A DNA stretch of 64,000 nucleotides, taken from NCBI RefSeq assembly GCF_028993575.1, contig NZ_CP118615.1, positions 868,001-932,000 of the forward strand, given 5' to 3'. The notes under the pieces were generated by a model. The model did not search any database, was not told the origin of the DNA, and worked only from the letters and a program-made list of their open reading frames with translations. This stretch comes from Micromonospora cathayae. Its GTDB lineage: Bacteria; Actinomycetota; Actinomycetes; Mycobacteriales; Micromonosporaceae. Positions 1 through 10,167 of the stretch are shown here, piece after piece (the stretch's first letter is position 1; every line of letters begins with the position of its first letter). A program made the position numbers and the translations under genes.

Positions 1-208
1 CCGGTATGCGAATGTCGTCGGTCCCACCCCTCGCCCACCGTCTTGGCAGCGGAAGGAATCCCGTTTACCGTGCAGTGACACGGATGACATTCCGGTGACC
101 TCAGGGTGCCCGGGTGCCGCCCGTCTGGCCGGCGCGGTCCACCGCGCCGGTTGCTCCTTCACTCGGATCGTCCGGCACGTTCCTGCCGGTGAAAGGAAGC
201 GCTTCACC
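1..208. other. 5' flank without a recognised gene
   Basis: No coding frame here resembles a known protein. The stretch ends with a purine-rich ribosome-binding site (GAAAGGAAG, 191-199) that fixes the ATG at 209. It probably holds the promoter of the ABC ATPase gene, but I see no convincing -35/-10 pair. Confidence 0.4.
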
Positions 209-1300
<1,092 letters not shown>

Positions 1301-1310
1301 CGTACGAGAC

Positions 1311-1347
1311 GAAAGGGGCGGCCCGCACCCGGCGGGCCGCCCCTTTC
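1311..1347. terminator. Bidirectional intrinsic terminator
   Basis: Perfect 16-bp stem with a 5-nt loop: arms 1311-1326 and 1332-1347, starting GAAAGGGGCGGCCCGC. It lies between the convergent ABC ATPase gene and rlmB and ends in a short T/A run on each strand, so it can stop both transcripts. Confidence 0.9.
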
Positions 1348-1367
1348 GGTGTCGGTGCGGTGGTGGC

Positions 1368-2509
1368 TCAGGCGGCGGCGCGCCGCCGGGCCACCTCGGC
1401 CAGGGTGACCGCGGCGGCCACGCTGGCGTTCAGCGACTCGACGTCGGAGACCATCGGGATGCTGACCGTCAGGTCGCAGGTCTCCCCCACCAGGCGGGAC
1501 AGCCCCCGCCCCTCGGAGCCGACCACCACGACCAGCGGGCCGACCGCGGCTTCCAGGTCGTACAGGTCGGTCTCGCCGTCGGCGTCCAGCCCGACCACCA
1601 TGAACCCGGCCTCCTGGCAGGCCTTCAACGAGCGGGTCAGGTTGGTCACCTGGGCGACCGGCACCCGGGCCGCTGCGCCGGCACTGGTCCGCCAGGCGGT
1701 CGCGGTGATCCCGGCGGCCCGGCGCTCCGGCACGAAGACCCCCTGCGCGCCGAACGCGGCGGCCGACCGGATCACCGCGCCGAGGTTACGCGGATCGGTG
1801 ACGCCGTCCAGCGCGACCAGCAGCGGGGCCGTCTGCTCCAACGCGGCGGCCATCAGATCCTCGAACGGCTCGTAGGCGAACGGCGGCACCTGCAGGCCGA
1901 TGCCCTGGTGCAGCACGCCCCCGGTCATCCGGTCCAGCTCGGCCCGGCTGATCTCCAGGATGGCGATGCCCCGGTCGGCGGCGGTCCGGACGATCTCGTT
2001 GACCCGGTCGTCGCTGTCGATGCCCTGCGCCGTGTAGAGCGCGGTGGCCGGCACCTGTGCCCGCAGCGACTCCAGCACCGGGTTCCGCCCGACCAGCAGC
2101 TCCGGGCCGTCCTTCGACGGGTTCGACTTGCGGCCGGGGGCGACCCGGGGGCCGGTCCGCCCGGTGGGCTTGCCGCCCCGGGCCGCACCACCCCGGCCAC
2201 CGGCGGCCCCGCGACCGGTCGGGGTACCCCGACCGCCGCCCTTGCCCCAGGTGGTGTCCTTGGCACCGGGCTGGCCGACCTTGGGGGCGCGGCCCTCCTC
2301 GGCGGCGGCGCGGCGTTCCTTGTCCTGCTTCCAGGCGGTGCGCTGGGGCAGCTTCTCGGTGCCCGAGTACGCCTTGTGCCACGGGCGTTCGTCGGCGGGT
2401 AGGGTCTTCCCCCGCCCGGCGAGGGCGTCCCGGTTCTTGCCGCCGGAACCCTTCGGGGCCCCCTGCTTCGGGGCGAGTCGCCGGCCACGGCGCTGCGAAT
2501 TGCCGGGCA

Positions 2510-2510
<1 letters not shown>
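1368..2510 (-). CDS. rlmB: 23S rRNA (guanosine-2'-O)-methyltransferase, TrmH/SpoU family
   Basis: A 380-residue SPOUT methyltransferase expected to 2'-O-methylate guanosine in 23S rRNA using SAM. The N-terminal 130 residues are a Lys/Arg/Gly-rich extension. Then follow the substrate-binding L30e-like domain (from [11 protein letters not shown]) and the SPOUT domain with motif 1 ([15 protein letters not shown]), motif 2 ([13 protein letters not shown]) and motif 3 ([18 protein letters not shown]). The start ATG 2508-2510 shares one base with the cysS stop (TGATG), so translation is probably coupled to cysS. The long basic N-terminus is common in actinobacterial members. The exact target nucleotide cannot be read from the sequence. 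Confidence 0.92.
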
Positions 2511-3925
<1,415 letters not shown>

Positions 3926-3988
3926 CGTACAAGGGTAACGGTCCCCACATCCGTGGGCTGCCCGGTGCCGGGTCGTACGCTGCGTGCT
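3926..3988. promoter_or_regulatory. Back-to-back leaderless promoters for cysS and the IclR-like gene
   Basis: Minus strand: TACCCT (3937-3932), six bases, then GTG of cysS. Plus strand: TACGCT (3976-3981), seven bases, then GTG 3989. Neither start has a ribosome-binding site. Recognisable -35 boxes are absent, as is common for actinobacterial vegetative promoters. The 63-bp spacing means both promoters overlap. Confidence 0.55.
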
Positions 3989-4912
3989 GTGGAGACGGCG
4001 GCAGACCCCGAGAAGGCGTCCCCGGCCCGGGACGCGGAGACCGGTACAGGCCCCGGCAGATCCTCCCCGACCCCGGCCGGACAAACCGGCCCTGGCCCTG
4101 GTCTTGGCCCTACTAGTCCCGGTCCCGGTCCCGGCTTTGGCCCCGGCTCCGGTCCTGGCCCTGGCCCCGGCCCCGGCCCTGGCCCCGGTCCCGGCCCCGG
4201 CCCCGGCCCCGGCCCCGGCGGAGCATCCCCGACCCGAGGGGGAGAGAGCGGGACGAGCCCCGGCGAAGCGCCGCCGGCCTCGGGCGGAGAGACGGCGCAG
4301 ACCCTCGACCGTGGCCTCCGCCTGCTGCACCTGGTCGCCGACGCCCCCGGCGGGCTGACCGTCACCGAGGCGGCACACCGGCTGGGCATCGGCCGGGCCG
4401 CGGTCTACCGGCTGGTCAGCGCGCTGACCGGGCACGGCATGCTGCGCCGCGACGGGGCGGGCCGGCTGCGCCTCGGCGCGGGTGTGCTGCACCTGGCCCG
4501 CCGGGCCCAGCCGCTGCTCGCCGAGGGGGCGCTGCCCGCCCTGCGTCGACTGGCCGAACAGGTCGGGGCGACCGCCCACCTGACCGTCGTGGAGGGCGGC
4601 GAGGGGGTGGCGCTGGCCGTGGTCGAGCCGAGCTGGACGTCGTTCCACGTGGCATACCGGTCCGGGTCGCGGCACCCGCTGGATCGCGGGGCGGCGGGAC
4701 GGGCCATCCTGGCAGGTCGGGCCGGGTCCGCCGGCCCGGTGAGCACCGTCGGGGAACTGCAACCCGGCGCGTACGGGGTGGCCGCGCCGGTGCTCGGCGT
4801 ACCCGGGCTGGAGGCGAGCGTCGGCGTGGTGGCACTGGCCCCACTGGACGCCACGAGCGTCGGCGACCAGGTCCTCGCCGCCGCCACCGCGATCGCCCGC
4901 GCCCTGTCCTGA
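3989..4912 (+). CDS. IclR-family-like transcriptional regulator with N-terminal Gly-Pro tract
   Basis: 307 residues. Residues 1-30 are disordered, about 34-77 are an almost pure Gly-Pro tract, and from about 103 (TLDRGLRLLHLVADAPGG) an IclR winged helix-turn-helix begins (TVTEAAHRLGIGRAAVYRLV). A short effector-like domain follows (HVAYRSGSRHPLDRGAAGRAIL), smaller than in full-length IclR proteins. The GTG at 3989 is chosen over GTG 3953 because TACGCT lies seven bases before it, giving a leaderless start. Ligand and targets are unknown; it is divergent from cysS. The Gly-Pro tract is encoded by a GC hexanucleotide repeat and is probably variable in length. Confidence 0.75.
   Translation: METAADPEKASPARDAETGTGPGRSSPTPAGQTGPGPGLGPTSPGPGPGFGPGSGPGPGPGPGPGPGPGPGPGPGPGGASPTRGGESGTSPGEAPPASGGETAQTLDRGLRLLHLVADAPGGLTVTEAAHRLGIGRAAVYRLVSALTGHGMLRRDGAGRLRLGAGVLHLARRAQPLLAEGALPALRRLAEQVGATAHLTVVEGGEGVALAVVEPSWTSFHVAYRSGSRHPLDRGAAGRAILAGRAGSAGPVSTVGELQPGAYGVAAPVLGVPGLEASVGVVALAPLDATSVGDQVLAAATAIARALS
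4091..4219 (+). repeat. GGCCCC-type hexanucleotide repeat inside a coding region
   Basis: Degenerate GGCCCC/GGCCCT/GGTCCC hexamers encode alternating Gly and Pro. The minus strand reads as GGGGCC repeats, a sequence class known to form G-quadruplexes. The period is six, so slippage adds or removes whole Gly-Pro pairs without breaking the frame. Confidence 0.9.
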
Positions 4913-4930
4913 GCAGCCGGCCCCTCCCGA

Positions 4931-4997
<67 letters not shown>

Positions 4998-4999
4998 AT

Positions 5000-5073
5000 G
5001 ATCAACTCCGGATGCGGCATGTCGGGGTCAGCGGGACGGCCGACACCCCGATATGCCGCATTCCGAGTCGATC
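5000..5073. repeat. 74-bp imperfect palindrome, copy 1 of a dispersed element
   Basis: Bounded by GATC on both sides. Arms of about 30 bases pair with four mismatches around an unpaired centre; the left arm contains TGCGGCATGTCGGGGT. A second element of exactly 74 bp lies at 44397-44470; the first 29 bases agree at 26 positions. This resembles a REP or MITE-like non-coding element with stem-loop potential. Confidence 0.8.
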
Positions 5074-5118
5074 ATGCACGAGCGACAGCCCTAGCACAGG
5101 TGACACTGGCGGGGGCGG

Positions 5119-5160
5119 TTGTCCACAGGGACTGCCGGGGCGGAGGCCGGGTTGTCCACA
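5119..5160. promoter_or_regulatory. Pair of DnaA boxes
   Basis: Two exact copies of TTGTCCACA (5119-5127 and 5152-5160), the DnaA box consensus of high-GC actinobacteria, in the same orientation, 33 bp apart (about three helical turns). They lie 42 bp upstream of the DUF559 start. They may act as DnaA-titration or DnaA-regulated sites; an origin is unlikely with two boxes and no AT-rich DNA. Confidence 0.55.
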
Positions 5161-5201
5161 GGGGGTGTCGCCGACGGTCGACGGCGGGCACCCTGACCGG
5201 T

Positions 5202-6134
5202 GTGCCCGTACGCACTCATCGCCCCTCAGCGCTTGCCTGGCAGGTGTTCCGCGGCTCGGACGTGGTCCGACGCGGGCTCCTGACCCGGGATCAGCTGCGC
5301 AGCTCGGCCTGGATCCGGCTGCGCCACGACAGCTATGCCGACTCCCGGTTGGGCCGGGACCACGGGCTCGCCTGTCGGGCGGTGGCGCTGCGACTTCCCG
5401 CCGACGCGGTCTTCGCTGGTCCTTCGGCGGCCTACCTGCACGGCGTCGAACACGCCGCCGGCTTCACCGACGACGTTCACGTCGTCGTGCCCCGACCGGC
5501 CGGGCTCCGTAGCCAGCGTGGCCTACGGGTGCACACGACCGCCCTGGTCGTAGGCACACAGCTGGCGGGAGAAACCGGACACCGGACACCGCCCGGTCGG
5601 GCCAGGACGCCGCTCCTGCGCGATCCGACGTGGGCGGCCTGGGAAACTGCGGTGTGGGTGGAGCCGGTCCGGGCTGTCGGCGTCATCGATTCCCTGCTCG
5701 GTCAGGGGTTGACCAACCGGGGCGCGCTCCACGACTTCGCGACCGGCAACGCCGAGCGACCGGGCGGCAGACGTGCGGCCCGCGTGCTCGCGCTGGCCGA
5801 TCCGGGCGCCCAGTCGCCTCCCGAGTCCCACCTCCGGGTCAGGTTGATGATGGCCGGGCTGCCCCGCCCGATCACCCAGCATCCGATTCGGCTGACGTCC
5901 GGGCTGGTGCTTCATCCGGATCTGGCCTGGCCGGAGTATCGGGTGGCCGTCGAGTACGACGGACAATGGCATGCCGACCCGGACCAGCTGCACCGCGACC
6001 GGAAGCGGTTGAACCAGCTCGTGGCGGCCGGTTGGCTCGTCCTGCACGTGACCGGCCGCCGACTGCGACACGACTTTCCGGCAGTCGTACGCGAGGTCCG
6101 GGCCGCGCTGTCGACCTGCGGCTGGCATGGCTGA
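5202..6134 (+). CDS. DUF559-domain protein (Vsr/restriction-endonuclease-like fold)
   Basis: 310 residues. The first two-thirds resemble the N-terminal winged-helix and antitoxin-like region seen in AbiEi-related actinobacterial proteins (VFRGSDVVRRGLLTRDQLRSS). The C-terminal 100 residues are DUF559, with the acidic core HPDLAWPEYRVAVEYDGQWH and DRKRLNQLVAAGWLVLHVT, which matches the D...ExK-like nuclease fold of Vsr. The upstream open frame crosses a palindromic repeat and DnaA boxes and is not protein-like, so GTG 5202 is used; CACCCT sits seven bases before it, a possible leaderless start. No partner restriction or toxin gene adjoins. Function is unknown; nuclease activity is an inference from the fold. 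Confidence 0.75.
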   Translation: MPVRTHRPSALAWQVFRGSDVVRRGLLTRDQLRSSAWIRLRHDSYADSRLGRDHGLACRAVALRLPADAVFAGPSAAYLHGVEHAAGFTDDVHVVVPRPAGLRSQRGLRVHTTALVVGTQLAGETGHRTPPGRARTPLLRDPTWAAWETAVWVEPVRAVGVIDSLLGQGLTNRGALHDFATGNAERPGGRRAARVLALADPGAQSPPESHLRVRLMMAGLPRPITQHPIRLTSGLVLHPDLAWPEYRVAVEYDGQWHADPDQLHRDRKRLNQLVAAGWLVLHVTGRRLRHDFPAVVREVRAALSTCGWHG

Positions 6135-6142
6135 CGACGGCA

Positions 6143-6274
6143 CGGCCCGCCCCGGCCGGGACTCGGGCACCATGTCGGCCCACCCCGGCCGGGACTCGGA
6201 CACGATGTCGGCCCGCCCTGGCCGGGAGGCGGACACGATGCCGGCCCGACCTGGCCGGGAGGCGGACACGATGC
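6143..6274. repeat. 33-bp minisatellite, four copies
   Basis: Four head-to-tail units of 33 bp begin CGGCCCGCCCCGGCCGGGAC and a partial fifth follows (6275-6290). One plus-strand frame reads through as 11-residue repeats, but that frame continues antisense to the protease gene and is not regarded as a gene. The array fills most of the gap between two convergent genes. Confidence 0.85.
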
Positions 6275-6310
6275 CGGCCCGACCCCGACGCGCGGCCCGG
6301 GGCCGGATCG

Positions 6311-6354
6311 GCCGAGACCGCGACACCCGGACGTTCGGGTGCCGCGGTCTCGGC
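6311..6354. terminator. Bidirectional hairpin terminator
   Basis: Arms 6311-6329 and 6336-6354 pair over 19 positions with one mismatch around a 6-nt loop; the left arm starts GCCGAGACCGCG. It lies between the convergent DUF559 and protease genes and can terminate either transcript. There is no U-tract, as is usual in high-GC actinobacteria. Confidence 0.8.
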
Positions 6355-6402
6355 ATCGGGAGTCAGGATCTCCGGAGGGCAGGCCCCTCGGGGATCGGCA
6401 GA

Positions 6403-8094
6403 CTACGGGCGGGCGTTCGGCTTCAGCGGGGTCTTCACGGCGGCGTACGCGTCGACGATGCCGTACCCGTAGAAGCCGTTGAAGTTGAGGCCACCGGCGC
6501 AGTACGCGTCGTAGGTCTCGTCCCGGCCCTCGTTGCGGTACTGCTGCAGCCGCGGCTCCGGGCAGGCGCGCTCGGCGGCCGTCCGGTAGAGGTGCTGCTC
6601 GACCAGGTCCGGGTCCATGCCGAAGCCGCCCCGGCGGTCCTTCTTGCCGAACTTGCTGACGATCAGCGCGGTGACGCCGGCGGCGTGCGGCGCGGCCATC
6701 GAGGTGCCCTGGAGGTAGGTGTAGTAGCCGCACTCACCGTTGGCCTTGCAGTCCTTGAAGACGAACGTCTCCGCGCCCGGCACGATGTTGCCGGCGGCGT
6801 CGACCGAGCCCTCCTCCTGCAGGACGTGCTTCGGGTACGCCGACAGGATCATGTTGGCGTCGGTGCGGTACGTGTCGGTGCCGAAGCCGTCCCGGAACCA
6901 GCCACCGGGGGCGGCCACGGAGATCCGCTCGGTGCCGTAGTTCGAGAAGTCCGACTTCTTGTACGACGGGCCGAGCGAGGAGACCCCGATGACGTGCGGG
7001 CCCTCGACCGGCAGGTCCCAGCAGCTCGCGTTGTCGATCTCCCGGGGGTAGGGGTCGGCGCCGTAGTCCGGGCTGGACTCGTCGACGCGCGGGTCGCCGA
7101 GGTCCTCGTTGTTGTTGCCGAGCGCGCCGACCAGGGTGACGCCCTTGCGGTGGGCGTAGGTCAGGGCCCGCTTCATCGCCGCGATGATCGCCCGCTGCTC
7201 GGCCTGGTCCTCGGCGGAGTCGGCCGGGTTGGCGGTGCAGTTGTACAGCCACGGGTCGACGTAGAAGGACATGTTCACCACGTCGAGACCGCTGTTGGCG
7301 GCGTGCACCAGCGAGTTGACCACCGGGTCGAGGAAGAAGTAGCCCGAGTCCTGGCCGCCCTTCAGCTCGACCAGCGACACGTTCGGGGCGACCCCGGAGA
7401 TACCGAAGCCGTTGGCCGCCGCGCCGATGGTGCCGGCGACGTGGGTGCCGTGCCCGTTGTCGTCGGTGCCGACCGGGTCGAGGCAGCTCGCCACCTCGCA
7501 GGGCCCGTCGACGTCCACCATGTCCGGAGCGAAGTTGCGCGACAGCGACCAGTCGAAGTTGGGCGCGATGTCGGGGTTGCTGGCGTCGACACCGGTGTCC
7601 AGGATGCCGACCTTGACCCGGCGGTCCCCGGGCTCGATCTTGCGGGACTTGTCGGCCCGGATCATCTCCAGACCCCAGAGCTTGTCGTCCAGCGGGTCCA
7701 TGCTCTTGTTCGACCTGCCGGGCTTCTTGGCCGCGTTCTTCGCCGCGGCCAGCAGGTGCTCCTGCTCGACCCGGTCCAGCTTGGGCTTGCGGCCGATGGC
7801 CTTCCGCTCGCTCACGCCGAGCACACTGCCGGCCGCGACGGCCCTGCTGGCGAAGTCCGCCCGGTCGCTGGTGACCTGGAAGATGCCGACCTCGTCGGTA
7901 CGGGACACGACGGTGCCGCCGGCCGCCCGGATCGCATTGATCGCGGCGTCCGTGGAGGCACCCTCCTCGGCGACCACGGTGAACGTCCGGGCGGCGGTCC
8001 GCTCGGCGTTCGCGGGGCCGGCCGGGCCGGTCACCGTGAGTGCCAGCGCCGTTGCGGTAGCGACGGCACCGGCGGTGAAGCGCTTGCTCACCAC
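6403..8094 (-). CDS. Secreted S8 (subtilisin-family) serine peptidase
   Basis: 563-residue exported protease. A Sec signal peptide covers about residues 1-30 (basic start, hydrophobic core, cleavage after PANA). An inhibitor I9-like propeptide follows (40-100). The catalytic triad is visible: Asp166 in VGILDTGVD, His215 in DDNGHGTHVAG and Ser465 in LQGTSMAAPHAAG; GNNN near 327-330 supplies the oxyanion Asn. Several cysteines suggest disulfides after export. It starts at GTG 8092-8094, with GAGAGG seven bases upstream. It is transcribed alone, with a strong terminator after the stop. The substrate is unknown; general extracellular proteolysis is likely. Confidence 0.92.
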   Translation of the reverse strand: MVSKRFTAGAVATATALALTVTGPAGPANAERTAARTFTVVAEEGASTDAAINAIRAAGGTVVSRTDEVGIFQVTSDRADFASRAVAAGSVLGVSERKAIGRKPKLDRVEQEHLLAAAKNAAKKPGRSNKSMDPLDDKLWGLEMIRADKSRKIEPGDRRVKVGILDTGVDASNPDIAPNFDWSLSRNFAPDMVDVDGPCEVASCLDPVGTDDNGHGTHVAGTIGAAANGFGISGVAPNVSLVELKGGQDSGYFFLDPVVNSLVHAANSGLDVVNMSFYVDPWLYNCTANPADSAEDQAEQRAIIAAMKRALTYAHRKGVTLVGALGNNNEDLGDPRVDESSPDYGADPYPREIDNASCWDLPVEGPHVIGVSSLGPSYKKSDFSNYGTERISVAAPGGWFRDGFGTDTYRTDANMILSAYPKHVLQEEGSVDAAGNIVPGAETFVFKDCKANGECGYYTYLQGTSMAAPHAAGVTALIVSKFGKKDRRGGFGMDPDLVEQHLYRTAAERACPEPRLQQYRNEGRDETYDAYCAGGLNFNGFYGYGIVDAYAAVKTPLKPNARP

Positions 8095-8180
8095 ATCAGA
8101 TCCTCTCGTTGAGGGACGTGGCAGACATCAGACAGCATCGTTGCCGGTCTCCGCTAGAGGAAAGACGGATGGAGATGCGA

Positions 8181-8870
8181 TCACCGTCGTTGTCGCGCCG
8201 ACCGGCCGACCAGGCTCAGCAGTTCGGTCACTGTGGACACCGTCGCGTCCGGCGTCACCCCCGGTGGGCAGGGGTTGCCCTGGCGGTTCAGCCAGACCGC
8301 GCGCAGGCCGGCCCGTTGCGACGCGACCACGTCCAGGGTGAGCGAGTCCCCCACGTACAGCACCTGGGACGGTGGCACCCCGGCCGCGCCCACCACCGCC
8401 GCGAAGAACGCCGGATCCGGCTTCTTCGGCAGACCGTTCTCGTGTGCGTACAGTTCGAAGGCGAACTCGCCGGCCAGCCCGCAGCGGGCCGCCCGGCTGT
8501 TGCCGTTGGTCGCGTATCCGAGGGTGACCCGGTCCCGCAGCGCGGCGAGCGCGGGCAGCACGTCCGGGTAGGGCCGGGTCAGCGCGAACCGTCGGGCGAA
8601 GAACAGCTCGGCGAACCGGTCCAGGTCGTCCGCCAGCCCGACCCGGGACAGCGACCGGGCCAGCGCGGCCCGCCTGATCTCCGCCACGGGTGCGGAGCGG
8701 TGCGCGCCGAACACCGCACCCCAGTCGGACTCCAGGTCCGCGAGATCGATCTCGGCCGCCGCCGGGGTCAGCCGCCGCATCTCCTCGAGTACGGCCACCA
8801 GCCCGCCGGTCACCGCCGGCCGTAGGTCCACCAGCGTCTCGTCCGCGTCGAACACCACCGCACCGACCAT
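8181..8870 (-). CDS. HAD-superfamily hydrolase
   Basis: 229-residue HAD phosphatase-like protein. Motif I is FDADETLVDL, where the usual DxDxT/V appears as DADET. Motif II is YATNG, motif III KKPDP, and motif IV YVGDSLTLDVVASQRAG. The helical cap lies between motifs I and II, the subfamily I layout. An ATG at 8891 overlaps the GNAT stop as ATGA, but ATG 8870 has GGAGAGG seven bases upstream and starts directly at the Rossmann strand, so it is preferred. It is co-transcribed with the GNAT gene upstream. The substrate cannot be inferred. Confidence 0.88.
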   Translation of the reverse strand: MVGAVVFDADETLVDLRPAVTGGLVAVLEEMRRLTPAAAEIDLADLESDWGAVFGAHRSAPVAEIRRAALARSLSRVGLADDLDRFAELFFARRFALTRPYPDVLPALAALRDRVTLGYATNGNSRAARCGLAGEFAFELYAHENGLPKKPDPAFFAAVVGAAGVPPSQVLYVGDSLTLDVVASQRAGLRAVWLNRQGNPCPPGVTPDATVSTVTELLSLVGRSARQRR

Positions 8871-8887
8871 GGGAGCGTCCTCTCCCG

Positions 8888-9466
8888 TCATCGTCCGGAA
8901 CGGAGGATCTCGTACTCCACCTCGCCGTGCTCGGTGCCGGGGATCGGGTCGTCCCAGGTGAGGTGGAAGGTACGAACGTGGCGCAGGCCGGCCCGTTCCA
9001 GCACTCGCCGCGAGCGGACGTTCACCGCCATCGTCTCGGCCCAGACCCGGCGCAGTCCGAGCTGGTCGAAGGCGTACCGGATCAGGGCGCGGGAGCCCTC
9101 GGTGGCCAGCCCCCGGCCCCAGGCCGACCGGCGGAGCCGGTAGCCCAGTTCGGCCTGCGTCCGGTCGTCGCCGGCCGGTGGGTCGAGCGCGAACCAGCCG
9201 AGGAACTCCCCGTCGGTGCGGCTGACCGCCGCCCACCGGCCGAGGCCCGGCGACCGCTCGTACCCGGCCAGGATCCGGGGCAGCAGGTCGTCCCGGAGTA
9301 CCGGCAGCGGAGTGGGCCGCCCGTTGGTCAGGTACCGCATGACCTCCGGGTCGGCGTCCAGTTCGACCAGATGGTCGAGATCGGCGGGTGTGAACCGGCG
9401 TAGCCGGAGACGGTCGGATTCCAGCAGGGTTCCGGCTGGCGCGTCCGCATCGGTCATGTTCGACAT
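8888..9466 (-). CDS. GNAT acetyltransferase, RimJ/RimL-like
   Basis: 192 residues. The N-terminus LESDRLRLRRFTPADLDHL is the standard opening of the RimJ/RimL/Ard-type branch, and the acetyl-CoA loop appears as RRSAWGRGLATEG followed by ALIRYAFDQLGLRRVWAET and NVRSRRVLERAGL. It probably N-acetylates a small molecule or protein N-terminus. Its stop overlaps a possible upstream start of the HAD gene, so the two form an operon. The role is otherwise unknown. Confidence 0.87.
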   Translation of the reverse strand: MSNMTDADAPAGTLLESDRLRLRRFTPADLDHLVELDADPEVMRYLTNGRPTPLPVLRDDLLPRILAGYERSPGLGRWAAVSRTDGEFLGWFALDPPAGDDRTQAELGYRLRRSAWGRGLATEGSRALIRYAFDQLGLRRVWAETMAVNVRSRRVLERAGLRHVRTFHLTWDDPIPGTEHGEVEYEILRSGR

Positions 9467-9499
9467 GGTGGCCCGGCCCGGCTCGACCGGGCCACCGCT

Positions 9500-10153
9500 T
9501 TACTCCGTTCGCAGCGGCCCCGGCAGGCACCGGACATCGGCGGACGTCGTCGTCGGCCCCGGCGACGAGCCGTCGGCCGGGACGTCAGCGGACGACACCG
9601 GCCAAGACGTCAGCGGACGACACCAGCCAGGACGACAGCGGGCAATACCGGCCAGGACGACAGCGGACGACACCAGCCAGGACGACAGCGGGCAATACCG
9701 GCCGGGACGACTGCGGACGACGCCGGTCAGGAGCCAGCGGGTGACGGTGACCTGGAGCAGGACGTTGCCGCCCGGCGGCTGATCCGGTCCGGTCACGTCC
9801 CAGCCGTACTTGTCGCGGAAGGCTGCGACGACCTCGGCTGGAAAGGTGTCCCGGTGCACGGTCACCGTGCCTTCCGCGACCACCGGCCCGTCGGCGTCCT
9901 CCAGGGCCAGTGAGACGCGGGGGTCGCCGGTCACGTTGCGGGCCTTGCGGTTGCCGGCTGCCGTGCAGATCCACCACTGCCCCTGCCGGTGGACGAACCA
10001 GACCGGCGTGACGTGCGGGGAACCGTCGGGGCGGAGGGTGCAGAGCCAGGCGTTACGCTGCCCCGCCAGCCGGGCCGCCACCGGACCGTCCAGCGCGGAC
10101 GCTGCGGCCCGGACCGGCGCGGGTACACCGTCGGCCGGCTCAGGGGTGGGCAA
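9500..10153 (-). CDS. PPOX-class (pyridoxamine-phosphate-oxidase-fold) flavin or F420 protein with repeat-derived C-terminus
   Basis: 217 residues, of which only the first 142 or so are the split-barrel PPOX domain (AWLCTLRPDGSPHVTPVWFV, then KARNVTGDPRVSLALED and EGTVTVHRD), typical of F420- or FMN-binding oxidoreductases. Family members normally end near VTVTRWLLTG. Here the frame continues about 70 residues through a 25-bp tandem repeat and yields a Trp/Ser/Arg-rich tail unlike any domain. The start is TTG 10151-10153, 14 bases after the fumC stop, with no clear ribosome-binding site, so translation may follow fumC. Cofactor and substrate are not determined. Confidence 0.75.
   Translation of the reverse strand: MPTPEPADGVPAPVRAAASALDGPVAARLAGQRNAWLCTLRPDGSPHVTPVWFVHRQGQWWICTAAGNRKARNVTGDPRVSLALEDADGPVVAEGTVTVHRDTFPAEVVAAFRDKYGWDVTGPDQPPGGNVLLQVTVTRWLLTGVVRSRPGRYCPLSSWLVSSAVVLAGIARCRPGWCRPLTSWPVSSADVPADGSSPGPTTTSADVRCLPGPLRTE
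9576..9725. repeat. 25-bp minisatellite, six copies, inside the PPOX gene
   Basis: Six head-to-tail 25-bp units (first base of each at 9576, 9601, 9626, 9651, 9676, 9701) plus a partial seventh; a typical unit opens GCCAGGACGACAGCGG. Units 2-3 and 4-5 form a near-identical 50-bp duplication. Because 25 is not a multiple of three, each unit shifts frame; the frame stays open in all three phases until TAA at 9500. Confidence 0.9.
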
Positions 10154-10167
10154 AGCGGTCGGCCGGG

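Noticed and set aside
5119..5160. Replication origin
   Set aside because: Only two boxes, no AT-rich region and no dnaA/dnaN; the same applies to 47429-47459.
6127..8112. 661-codon plus-strand ORF beginning in the 33-bp repeat
   Set aside because: Most of it is antisense to the S8 protease, which has a complete triad and signal peptide.
9576..9725. CRISPR array
   Set aside because: Units are head to tail with no unique spacers; other arrays in the window likewise lack spacers.
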